From Axinella damicornis (Eukaryota; Porifera; Demospongiae; Axinellida; Axinellidae): a stretch of DNA of 64,000 nt. The stretch's first letter is position 1, and each line of letters starts with the position of its first letter. The notes under the pieces are model-generated. The model made no database searches and was not told where the DNA came from. It saw only the letters and a program-made list of their open reading frames with translations. Where the stretch lies: contig OZ007505.1 in the NCBI GenBank assembly GCA_963931865.1, positions 4,224,824-4,288,823 of the forward strand. The letters are read 5' to 3'. The position numbers were made by a program, and so were the translations under genes. This document shows, piece by piece, positions 56,183 through 64,000 of the stretch.

Positions 56183-59100
56183 ATGTGTGTGTGTGTGTGT
56201 GTGTGTAAAGGAAGGGAGAGGGAACAAGGGTAGGAGAGGAGCAGAGAGAGTGATCAGTGAGTGTTGTTCACTGTATAGCAGTGGAGCAGCTTCCTCCAAA
56301 CACGTACCTCATAGTAAAAGTGTTTCATGAATGTAGACTGAAAGTTGGGGTCAGGTGACGGCCAATGATTCCTGATGCTCTGAACACAGTTACTCAGAGC
56401 AGGAAACCTAGTATGTGTGTGTGTGTGTGTGGGGTGGGGGGGGGGGGAAGAATGTAGCCACAGCCGTCTCTGACGTAAAGATTTACTGTACCTCTCTCTG
56501 TTAGCCTCCAGCAGGAAGGTGACAGCAAAGGTACGTTGTTTTCTGGTGGAACCACTGTCTCGAGGACTGTGTCTGTGTTCCCTCTCCCAAAACCCACCAT
56601 ACAGTAGCTCTTTGGATGCAAGAACGTGAATCAAGATTAATCTCGCTCAACAAACAACCGCAGTCTTGATAGTTACAATGCCTTACTGACCTTGAGTTGA
56701 GTGGTATCCAAGAGACTGCTCTTCCTCCTCCCTACAAGTTCAATCACATGATGTCACAACATTGTCACACACGTACCAAACCACTCAAGACATGACACAG
56801 ATCACATGAAAATCACATGACTTAGTGCTACAGACAAACGACAGTCACATGTGCTCAGGTTGATACTCGCATTGCCTACCATTTGCTTCTGATAGAGTCC
56901 AGAGCAGGGGACAGCACTCCACGATTGGTGCTCGGACTGTCGCCTTCAGAACCATTAAGCGAGTGGGTGAACTTGAGAGCAGCTGGATGCGCCACTGGGA
57001 AGCACACACTACATGTGTGTGTGTGTGTGTGTGCACATGTTTGTGTGCATGCAGAGAGGCCAGTCAAATTCTTGTTTACAGGTTCTGTTGTTCCTGACAC
57101 AGCATGTTTTGAGTCATTCACTTAATTGACAACCAAACAGGAAGCCAGAGTCCTCTTCTTCTGGGACTGTCCACAACTATAAGCAAGTACTTATTTGGTG
57201 GCTCTGCTGACAGCACCTGACGGGGAACCCAGCTACATACATCACCTGACAGCAAGGCAGAGCACAATCAGGCCACAATGATTGAGAGATAACGTGAGAG
57301 GGTAGCAGTAGAAAGAGATAACGCTAGAGGGTAGCAGTGATAATGCTAGAGGGTAGCAGTACAAAGAGATAACGTGAGAGGGTAGCAGTACAAAGAGACA
57401 ACGCTAAGTAAGCATTCAGGCACCCCATTACAGGTAGAAAGCAAAGCTACGTTACAGGGACAGATGAGGGTGATCTAGGTACGCTCATCCTGCATGAGCA
57501 CAAACCAAACATGCTCCCAACACTTCTGGCTTTTGTCTCAAGGCCTATTATCTTCTGATTGGCTAGATTATTAAATTTTGATACAGTACAAGCAGCATAA
57601 GTTGTTGTGCTTCTGTAAACTCAGTATCAACCACAACCCACGACATGAACCATACACAGGATAACGTCACTGTGGCATGTACGTAAAATACACGTGACTG
57701 CATGTGACATGTAGAATACATGTTTGATACATTGCCATGGGATTGGTTTTGATTGTGTGGTGATGCTGGTGAACACATGGGGGGTTCTGGGATTTGAAGG
57801 CAATTGCTTATTTATTGTGTTATTGAATTCTATTTTTTGTGCATTCAAAACAACAACCCGCAAATAATGAAAAAATATTAATGTATGGAGATGTAGAAAT
57901 AGCAGAACAGCAAAAGTAGTTAGGATTAACCCCACTATATTCCTCCAATTAGGTGTAACCCCGCTATACTTATTCCTTCAATTAGGTGTGCAGCTATAAT
58001 CAACCCACTAACCTGATTGTCTCCTTCATCTGTTCCAAGAGGTGTGCAGCTGTCTTTCTGCCTATGCTGTACTTCTGACAGAGTTGCTCCGACGGATGGC
58101 TGCATTCCACGTTTACATACAGTTGTTGGATCACAGCCACTGGGAGTCCAAGGAACTGAGAGAGAAGGAGGGAGGGATGGAGAGAGGGAGGTGCAGAAGG
58201 AGGGAGGGAGGGAGGGATGGAGAGAGGGAGGTGCAGAAGGAGGGAGGGAGGGAGGGAGGGAGGGAGGGAGGGAGGGAGGGAGGGAGGGAGGGAGGGTGGG
58301 TGGGAGGGAGGGATGGAGAGAGGGAGGTGCAGAAGGAGGGAGGGAGGGAGATGTATGATAGTACTTACTGCATGAACTCCCCCTAACTCACTACAGTAAC
58401 ATTAGTGAGGAGATGTCCATATAAGGAACATACTGCCTAAACTCAATACTACATCACATATGATTGTGTGGTGAGCCTCATCTAGCCAATAGTACTGGGC
58501 ATTCTGTTACTGAATTGGACACGGCAGATGCTGGCATTTAGACAGCTATGAGCTATAGGCAAACAGGTATGCCCGGGAACAGGAAACAGAAACTACACTG
58601 GTTAATTGGCAGCTATAGCATGAACAGAGAAACAAAGCTATGGCAAAGCTAGCTGAAAGCATTTGTTGTACTCACACTCCAGCTTTAGAAGTGGTTATCG
58701 TGATTACACATACACCCCCAATGCTGCTGGTAAGGATCAAAAGCTTGCTTGAGCTGCAGAGCTGCATTAATTTTAGTAGAGCGCTACTCAACGTGCGCTA
58801 CTCAGTAGAGCTACTCAACAAACTATCCTTCTGACCACAGAATTCATGATTCAAGTGAGTGGTTGCCGCTACTGGTACCACTTACCCAAGAGGGAGTCCT
58901 CTCAGAGAGTTGTGTGGCATTGTTGACCACCCACTGCGCTGTCCCAACGTTGTCACCTTTTGTTGGGACACGATAGTTAAGCCAGGGTGAGCGCCAGGGC
59001 TTGGGGGTGTTCAGATCCCCCGTGGACGTGATGAAAAATGGAAGACTGAAGGAGGGAGGGAGGGAGGGAGGGAGGGAGGGAGGGAGGGAGGGAGGGAGGG

Positions 59101-59461
59101 AGGGAGGGGGAGAGAGAGAGGGAGGGAGGGAGGGAGGGAGGGAGGGAGGGAGGGAGGGAGGGAGGGAGGGAGGGAGGGAGGGAGGGAGGGAGGGAGGGAG
59201 GGAGGGAGGGAGGGAGGGAGGGAGGGAGGGAGGAGAGGGAGGAAAAGGGTGGTGCCAAAAGGAGGCACACAAAGTACAATGTCCCCTGTACAGTGTATAC
59301 ACCCCTCCCTTCTCCCAAACACATACACCTGCTTGCAGTCACAACACTCACCTGCATGCAGTCACAGCAAGGAACACAAATGCAAGCACTGTTCCCGGGT
59401 AGCTAGCACAGAAGAGTCCATGTGTGTAGTACAGCCCTGCCACCCTATCTGGACGTGCCAT
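42078..59461 (-). CDS. SCAP: SREBP cleavage-activating protein (22 exons, ~1493 aa, complete)
   Basis: SCAP is the ER sterol sensor that escorts SREBP to the Golgi in COPII vesicles. Exons in gene order: 59352-59461, 58886-59045, 58013-58155, 56880-57008, 56691-56731, 56492-56609, 56308-56407, 56032-56110, 54490-54619, 53763-53970, 52937-53035, 52475-52523, 52193-52326, about 50250-50714, 49635-49877, 49283-49401, 46305-47691, 45604-45689, 44459-44690, 43427-43633, 42988-43047, 42078-42260. Phases agree throughout and total 1494 codons with stop; human SCAP is 1279 aa. The start gives MARPDRVAGLYYTHGLFCASYPG, matching the N-terminal YNHGLLCASYP helix of human SCAP. The end is CNLKLKID before TGA. 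The exon 14 donor (50244 or 50250) is the least certain boundary. Confidence 0.96.
43168..43245. mobile_element. Short MITE fragment in a SCAP intron
   Basis: AGTCTCATTCCCAGGCCGTC faces TAAGGCCTGGTGG with an inner TTTTGCTTTTGCAAAA palindrome. The right TIR is degraded. Member of the TAGCCTCGTTCCCAGGCC family. Confidence 0.6.
43870..44365. mobile_element. Inverted-repeat element with GGCGGATTAAAATTTGGC ends
   Basis: The left side has TTTTGGCGGATTAAAATTTG and TTGGAAATTTG. The right side has GGCGGAATTTAATTTGGCGG directly followed by its inverse CCGCCAAATTAAATTCC, then CCAAATTTCCGGCC. Internal sequence is GC-rich with CGCG. Probably a DNA-element remnant in the SCAP intron 43634-44458; no ORF is recognised. 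Confidence 0.5.
44915..45452 (+). repeat. VNTR-bearing interspersed repeat, plus orientation
   Basis: A (GT)n/(CTGT)n leader and GACGGAAGTGGGATGTTCG head are followed by about nine internal units around GAAGCGGACGCAATCGGGGA with GCAGCAG spacers. It closes with the CTGTCCGGCGCCGGATTAC tail and a GAGCGAGCGAAGC stem. It differs from the copy at 865-1160 mainly in the number of internal units. Lies antisense in a SCAP intron. Confidence 0.85.
45894..45910 (-). terminator. Pol III terminator of the tRNA-Gly gene
   Basis: A run of A on the plus strand (about 45899-45908) gives an uninterrupted T run on the tRNA strand four to five bases after the mature 3' end. Confidence 0.8.
45913..45984 (-). 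tRNA. tRNA-Gly (anticodon TCC) inside a SCAP intron
   Basis: The 72 bases on the minus strand start GCATTGGTGGTGTAACGGTC and end CCGGCCAATGC plus A. The acceptor stem GCATTGG pairs with CCAATGC. Box A is TGGTGTAACGG. The anticodon loop CTTCCAA gives TCC. The T arm is CCGGG-TTCGACT-CCCGG, which contains box B. On the sense side the trailer reads ATACTT followed by a long T run (11 Ts), a pol III terminator. It lies in the intron between exons 46305-47691 and 45604-45689, on the same strand as SCAP. It looks functional. Confidence 0.95.
46305..47691 (-). other. SCAP: Giant SCAP exon: disordered Ser/Pro insert in the WD40 region
   Basis: This 1387 bp exon encodes about 462 residues between the first WD repeat (exon 49283-49401, DIECVCVDGGLVVSASLEG) and the next WD blade (DMKNKVIAVGCGNGQVE). 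Most of it is low-complexity Ser, Pro, Thr and His (for example YTPPPSPHPISPHLFRR and PSPPMSPSTHPTVAML), with SP and RSxS motifs (KRRGHSRSSSLG) typical of phosphorylated linkers. It ends with NPDEGYDFSRHFNLF, matching the human GYDFS block before the next blade. The equivalent human linker is much shorter, so this exon explains most of the extra length. Confidence 0.9.
47762..48173. mobile_element. Inverted-repeat element, ~130 bp arms, in a SCAP intron
   Basis: The left arm runs from TTAAGGTTACG through TTAAGCTCGCTAACCAAGA, GTGAGCAACTTGATTC and AGGTGCAGGGCATGACGGAAGC. The right arm repeats these in inverse order (GCTTCCGTCATGTCCTGCAC ... GGTTAGCGAGCTTAAGTATA ... CGTAACCTTAA). Non-coding MITE-type element in intron 47692-49282. 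Confidence 0.8.
48228..48855 (+). mobile_element. MITE-like element ending in GTACCCCGTGC / GCGCACGGAGTAA
   Basis: Starts TAGAGGTGCTCATGAGAGCACGTACCCCGTGC and ends CTACCCCCTGCTGCGCATGC followed by GCACGGAGTAA, so the CCCCGTGCGCA-type ends are inverted. A near relative is at 55313-55745. Both share AGATACCGTAAGTTGTGGC and a CAGACAGACTGAC run near the 3' end. The 3' end holds the NRF1-like word TGCGCATGCGCA. Confidence 0.7.
49965..50240 (+). repeat. (GGGAAG)n/(GGGA)n microsatellite in SCAP
   Basis: Imperfect GGGAAGGGAAGGGGAGAGGG units, about a dozen, between exons about 50250-50714 and 49635-49877. On the SCAP strand this is pure pyrimidine and starts right after the donor. Plus- and minus-strand open frames across it are artefacts. 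Confidence 0.9.
50895..51293. mobile_element. MITE of the TAGCCTCGTTCCCAGGCC family, ~85 bp TIRs
   Basis: Ends TAGCCTTGTTCCCAGTCCCA and TGGGACTGGGAACGAGGCTA. Inner arms CTGGTACATTTCCTCACGTG and CACGTGAGGAAATGTACCAG are exact inverse copies. ATTCTTCGG before and ATTCTTCAG after form the target-site duplication. In the SCAP intron between exons 52193-52326 and about 50250-50714. Confidence 0.88.
51392..51842. mobile_element. Inverted-repeat element in the same SCAP intron
   Basis: TTGATTAGTCTAGCCGCTAG on the left faces CTAGTGGCTAGACTGGTG on the right. Inner arms GGAGAGGGTCTAGCAAACATTGCA and the inverse TGCAATGCTTGCTAGACCCTCTCC-like sequence also pair. About 450 bp, no coding content. Confidence 0.7.
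52066..52175 (+). repeat. (GGGA)n microsatellite after the SCAP 52193 donor
   Basis: Nearly pure GAGGGAGGGAGG, about 110 bases, starting within 20 bases of the donor of exon 52193-52326 on the SCAP strand. Confidence 0.92.
53975..54270 (+). repeat. Purine-rich GGGA/GGAA tract at the SCAP 53970 acceptor
   Basis: Imperfect GAGGGAGGGA/GGAAGG sequence. On the SCAP strand it is a 300-base pyrimidine tract leading to the CACACAG acceptor of exon 53763-53970. Confidence 0.88.
55205..56015 (+). repeat. 22 bp minisatellite (CTACCAGCAAGTACACAGTAAA) split by a MITE
   Basis: About four or five units precede (55205-55312) and about twelve units follow (55746-56015) an inserted element. The first block mostly carries AAGCACAC, the second uniformly AAGTACAC, so the second block has been homogenised separately. 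In the SCAP intron before exon 56032-56110. Confidence 0.92.
55313..55745 (+). mobile_element. MITE-like element inserted in the minisatellite
   Basis: Starts TAGAGGTGCTCAGCAGAGCA then CGTACCCCGTGCGCA, and ends TGCTGCGCATGCGCACGGGG then TAAC. Relative of 48228-48855. Its borders are exact because it interrupts a minisatellite unit (ACAGTAAAC|...|ACTACCAGC). Confidence 0.82.
56118..56207 (+). repeat. (GT)n microsatellite
   Basis: Near-perfect GT run with one GCATG interruption. On the SCAP strand it is (CA)n ending in the CACACAG acceptor of exon 56032-56110. Confidence 0.95.
57287..57405 (+). repeat. ~29 bp tandem repeat (AGAGATAACGTGAGAGGGTAGCAG)
   Basis: Four to five units of GAGATAACG(T/C)(G/T)AGAGGGTAGC with AGTA(C/G)AAA spacers, in a SCAP intron. 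Confidence 0.85.
58160..58348 (+). repeat. (GGGA)n with GGTGCAGAAGG interruptions
   Basis: GAGGGAGG repeats with three GATGGAGAGAGGGAGGTGCA blocks (a higher-order unit), just upstream in gene sense of SCAP exon 58013-58155. Confidence 0.9.
59049..59235 (+). repeat. (GGGA)n microsatellite at the SCAP exon 2 acceptor
   Basis: About 185 bases of almost perfect GGGA, one GGGGAGAGAGAG interruption, ending directly at the CTTCAG acceptor of exon 58886-59045. Confidence 0.95.
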
Positions 59462-62102
59462 CACCACCACCGCAATGCTGCTAATATCTCAGTACGCTGT
59501 AGTAGTTCTCAGTATACTCTCAGTATACTCTCAGTATACTCTCAGCCAACTAACGTTCAGCATCTTAGCAGTAGTGTACGGATGTTTGTCTCTCCCATTC
59601 CTGGTGTAATAACAGTTGGCATAGCTGTGAAGTGATTTATCTGTGGACAGAAGAAACAACAGGTTATCTATAGTGCAACTGCAAATGCACGTACATCTGT
59701 ATGTCCACTCTACATGTAGGGGAATTCTGGACAAGGTACCGATGCACCCATACCCTTGTCTTTGGGTAGGTTCTCAGGGTCATGTGAGAGCCCTGAAGTA
59801 CAATAGACCTTATGCAGTCACGTCACAAAATCAAGCGCATGTGATGTAGGCAACCATATACATGTAAGGCCATAAAATCTGTTTATTGCAATCTGTGCAG
59901 GGATCAGCATGAACTTAGCAGATATGCTAACTACTTAATAACTTTGAAAGACAGCTATGCAGCTGTGCGCATTTCTGCAATCACAATAGAATGTACCGTC
60001 TTCTTGCCGTTCATGAAAAGGAGTCTTATTGAGAATACGGAAAGATTGTGGGTAGATAACCGGCTATGACGTCAATTGCATAAGGTCTCTATCATTCTTG
60101 GGACAGAAGTGGGTCTGGAGATTCACCAGTCGATTATCACAGACACTGGGTGCTTCATTTCATCACTTGCAGTGCAACGAATAGTGTAAGGCCTGCTGCA
60201 CAATCTGATGCGAGTATTATCGATGAGCAGTAAGAAATTTCTCCTTTGTCAAGTCATGGTTTCACTAGTGGGGTGGGGGGAAACTCCACTCACCAACAAC
60301 CACTGCAATCCCCCCACTTACTGCCACTACCAATAGGTGTCAGCATAGCCTTTTTCCTAGGCCGCGCGGGAACGAGGCTTGGGTGTACAGTATCTAGGTA
60401 TACTAACTTTATTGTGGAGAGACATTATAGTCCAATGCTTAGTGCCTACAACAATTGCCCAACACAAACTAACTCAAGGTACAGTGTATATACCGACCAC
60501 AAACTTATTTTACTAACATCTAACATAGCTTCTCTCAAGCAGTGTTATGTAAATTTCCTAAACGGATATCTTTGGTTGTTTCATATTGTGTGCCCCACAC
60601 TGGCGTAGCTAGACCCGGGGCCTGTGCCCGGGTAAAATTCAAAGCAGTAATTTGTGTACAAGTGCCATGGCACAGCTGTTACTGTTGGAGTCATTCGACT
60701 GTTGTGCTTCAAGAAGAAGAGAACTGATTCAACTGAATCTGCCAGTGGTAGTTGTAGTAGCAACGGTATAGCAAGAATTATCTATGAGAGCTCTTCCTGA
60801 GAGTTAAAAATCATGCAGTGCGCTAGGTGACTAGCTAACTGACAAACATGACAAATGAAGGTGAACTTTGGATCGACACTACGCACCTCTGTGCACTGCC
60901 TTCAGCAGTGTGCCCAGAACGGTGCCCGAGTGACTCTGCAAATTATCCTGGCTATGCCACTGGTACCACCCCAATATTATATCACTCTTCTAGAATCCCA
61001 ATATCACTTCAATAGATCAGGCCTTCCCTTGCTAACCGTATCAAAACGTAGTCTGATTCCCCGGACCTTTCTTCCTCACCGCAGCAACTTGTACTTGCTG
61101 ACAGCAAGTACAAGTTGAGACGAGGCGGACACTAATTATTAGTACTAGCAGCGTGTGTAGCTCACTCCTCTCACATTTCGTGCAACCCTCAGTCGGTTCT
61201 GGCATGCAATACCTTACCTGAGTCTAACTTTTACCGCTTTCGTGCACACTGCACTGACTGTGCCCGCCGCGCCAAGCATGATAGATTTGTGATAGTAGTA
61301 GCATAGATAATAGAGCGTAATAGGTGGTGTGCTCCGTTTGGGATTCAAAACTTCCACTAATTTTTGTTACTATAATTGGTAACAGTGACGTAATCTTGTG
61401 CTCGACCCTTATTTATTTCTCAGTGCTGTTTCTGTAGATATAAGACACATCTTAGTTGTAGCTATCAGCTATGGTCAAACAGAAACTGGTGGTGGTAAAA
61501 TACCTTGTGGAAAGGGGCAGCAGAGGCTGTAGCATTGCAGTGCAGGTTTCTGAGGCTAGATTCTCTCAGATCAGCAAAGGGAGATGTGTGCAACATGTCT
61601 GACAAACAAGTGTGGTGGAATTCAAACCTGCAATAATTCAATAAGCAATAACTATGTATCTAAGTGTGCTCAGTCGATGAGGCACCAATGGGAAACAGGT
61701 GGCTCAGCTAGCTATAGAGCTAGCTATAGCACTAGCTAGCTACCAGACCCCACTTCACTTTTGAGGCTAGCCAAATGTCAATTATGTTAGCTAACAACTA
61801 GCTACCTATATATAGCTAGGTCAGATTGCTACACACTTGACAATTGTATTTCTGCATATAGCTAGATATAGGATATTCTAAGAGGCCCTGGTGCAGCTGT
61901 AGCCCCCTCACCAAGTAGCGCTCTCACTATAATAATATGATAACCCGTGCTCTTCTCTGTGCGGCCGAGTGCCCCTGAACAGATAACCACTGTGCAGCAA
62001 TGTGCATGTTCAAACAATGACACTCATCCTTAATATTATGCTTGAAACGTCTTTGTTCCCAGGTAGCTATACACATGACATGTAACGACAGTCAATAGCT
62101 AG
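59462..62102. other. Intergenic region upstream of SCAP
   Basis: No coding region is supported on either strand over 2.6 kb. It should contain the SCAP promoter and the 3' end of the kelch gene. Seen: AGTATACTCTC repeats (59511-59540), a degraded MITE end at about 60345-60380 (TAGCCTTTTTCCTAGGCC), and a perfect 17 bp inverted repeat at about 61084-61118 (CAACTTGTACTTGCTG / CAGCAAGTACAAGTTG). Confidence 0.6.
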
Positions 62103-63729
62103 CTACAATACAGTTGCCACATCAACTTGGCTGCTTCTATTGGCATTGCTGTCGTATCCCCCGGCTACTAGGATATTACCGCTGGGCAGCAGAGTGCAGG
62201 TACAAGATGATCGTCTAGTAGGCAGGTCTCCAATCTTTACCCATTTCTCACTCTCTGGTTTATAGACATGGATGGCTGAGCTACGTGTAAGATTATCGTT
62301 GGTCCCCCCCACTGCCAGCAACAATCCGTGGATAGCAAGGGCAGCGGAGGACTCAAACGGAGTGTCAGGGAGAGTGTTCCAGAGTGTGCGGGACGTCTTA
62401 TTAGTAGAAGTGGCTACTTGTGATGCAATGTTGGAGAGGGAACCACTCAAGGTTTGCTTGCTTGCAGGGTCACCTCCCATCAAGTAAAACTCATCTTCAA
62501 TAATCGCTGATGTCATATCCGTGCACCCCACAGGGAGTGGTGCCGCAGAGAACCACTGCTTATTGTTGCCATCCATTATTTCAACGGTGGTAAGGTAGCT
62601 GCCACCATCATACCCACCTGCTACAACCAACCATTTGTTGTAAGTCACTAACGCTGGACTCTCACGAGGAGTGTGCATTGGGGGGTAGGGATACGTCCAC
62701 TGCTGGGTGTCCCACACTGTGAGCCAATTTGTCGTCTTGTAATTGAATGTATCCTGACCACCAGCCAGTATAAGCTGGTTGTTCAGTACAGCCATACCAA
62801 AGTACCTGGCATGATACCTTGGTAGCCTGCTCCATCCTCCTCTTTGGTCATATACCATCACAGTACATCGATCCTCGTCTGTGTCTGCTTCTCCTCCCCC
62901 TACACACACCATCCCTTGTACCACTACTGATCGCGTGCGTGACATTGCAAATGGCATGTCATTGTGCCGTGTCCACCTCAGGTTTAGAGCCTGCATGGAG
63001 AAAAAGAAATGTCTTCACCTATACAGCCCACACCACTGAAAGTATTGAAACATAGCTACATTACATGCATAATACCAACACATTACACTAGTACCTTATA
63101 CTATGGACATTGACAGTAGAATTTGCATGCGTGCATGCAGCAAATTAACATGACAGATTCTCATTTCTATTGTTTTAGGCAGGAAAAATTAATGCCATCA
63201 CAAAGATACAGTTTTACATGTACAAAGTAGGAAGTGCTGCTCCCCTTAGTTATCAGGCTTTGTAACTAAACTTCCCGTCAGATTTCAAGTACACATTCGA
63301 TCAATGTATAATACGAGTAATGTACAGCTAGAGTAGCCACATCACTGTCATGTACGTACTCCAGCTTACATGGGTCTCTGTTCTGAGCTCTGTCATCCAG
63401 CCTTGCAGTAGCTCATTCTCTACCTGAGCAGCCCCAATCTCCCTTGCTGCCTCCTGGCTCTCCTCCTTTGCCTCCTCCAATTTGTCCCTCAGCCCAGCAG
63501 CCTCGTCTGCTACTTTGAGTATATGTTCTTCCAGTTCCAGCTGTCGTTCAGTGCTGCTGTCCCTAGTTCTGGCTGACTCCTGCTCTAGTTCCCGAATGAG
63601 AGCCTCCCTCTCCTGGATCTGCTGTGACAGGGATTTGATCTCCTCCTCCCTCTGGTCGATGAGGACCTTGTGCTGTTTTATTTGTTCCGCACTGTTCACA
63701 GACTCAAGCTTTGCAGTGGATAGCTGGTG
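62103..63729 (-). CDS. Coiled-coil/kelch-repeat protein, last two exons (5' end outside window)
   Basis: Exon 63370-63729 (120 codons) encodes a long amphipathic coiled coil, for example QQIQEREALIRELEQESART and KLEEAKEESQEAAREIG. It ends at CCCAT|GTAAGC. Exon 62103-62990 joins in phase 0 and encodes about 295 residues with six kelch-type blades marked by a GG pair after a hydrophobic run: MVCVGGGEAD, LILAGGQDT, LVVAGGYDGG, FYLMGGDPAS, LLLAVGGTNDN, ILVAGGYDSN. It ends VDVATVL before TAG. Kelch propellers bind protein partners. The N-terminal part, perhaps a BTB or other domain, lies beyond 64000 and cannot be seen, so no precise name is given. No signal peptide or membrane segment is visible. 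Confidence 0.88.
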
Positions 63730-64000
63730 CTGCATGATTTGAAACACAGATTAGTTGTGATCATCATCCATTAACGTGTTTCCCAAATCTTTACACGACA
63801 CTTATCTTATGTATACGTACTGAGCATTATTGTTACTCACAAGACCTTCAACAAATCAGATGCCTCAGGATTGATCACATGACTGTACTTTAATTGCATA
63901 GAGTGCATTTGTACACTTTAGCTACTAGTTATTGCAAAGACCAACAGCGGGGTTTTAATGCATGAAGGCACGATAGTAATGGTCGAGGGTGGGATAATGC
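63730..64000. other. Window edge, intron of the kelch gene
   Basis: Sequence upstream (in gene sense) of the ATCATGCAG acceptor. No further exon is recognised before the window ends. Confidence 0.6.

Noticed and set aside
57140..57176. Possible extra SCAP exon between 57008 and 58013
   Set aside because: It was first considered to repair a phase mismatch. Moving the acceptor of the next exon to 57009-57011 (ATGTAG|TGTGTGC) restores phase without it, and the candidate itself does not fit phase.

Overview
This window looks like nuclear DNA from a non-bilaterian animal, most plausibly a marine sponge. The evidence is three recognisable metazoan genes (KHDC4, SCAMP, SCAP) with short exons and GT-AG introns, a eukaryotic tRNA-Gly inside an intron, and very heavy loads of MITE-like inverted repeats and microsatellites. 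The species assignment is inference; no rRNA or mitochondrial marker is present.

Layout. Positions 1-5154 are a second, diverged copy of 25185-29720. They hold the upstream region and first two coding exons of a SCAMP gene, and end exactly at a run of 200 Ns (5155-5354). From 6197 to 25093 on the minus strand lies KHDC4 (KH-domain splicing-associated factor). Twelve coding exons have consistent phase, but both termini are missing. A scrambled Ty3/Gypsy retroelement (about 15950-17935) sits in one of its introns, and an array of about twenty units, each repeating a splice-donor sequence, sits in another. Divergent from KHDC4, the complete SCAMP gene (10 exons, 360 aa) runs from 26944 to 37681 on the plus strand. 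A single-exon orphan gene (289 aa, 39059-39928, minus) follows. SCAP, the sterol-sensing escort of SREBP, occupies 42078-59461 on the minus strand: 22 exons, about 1493 aa, all phases consistent. A tRNA-Gly(TCC) lies inside one SCAP intron. The last two exons of a coiled-coil/kelch-repeat gene are at 62103-63729 on the minus strand.

The genes do not form a functional cluster. KHDC4 acts in nuclear RNA processing, SCAMP in post-Golgi membrane traffic, and SCAP in ER sterol sensing and ER-to-Golgi transport of SREBP. The exon models were made by eye from splice consensus, reading-frame continuity and remembered family sequence. Boundaries should be good to a few bases but are unverified.

Most notable points: (i) the duplicated SCAMP block is probably an unpurged haplotype overlap, and it gives filled and empty sites for a MITE insertion; (ii) the sponge-like SCAP keeps several key sterol-domain residues but has Ser at the position of human Tyr298 and a variant COPII signal (LELTDL) split across an intron; (iii) about twenty tandem copies of a splice donor lie next to a real KHDC4 donor; (iv) a hAT-like MITE family has TIRs beginning TAGCCTCGTTCCCAGGCC; (v) an intronless orphan protein has a possible PD-(D/E)XK nuclease core.
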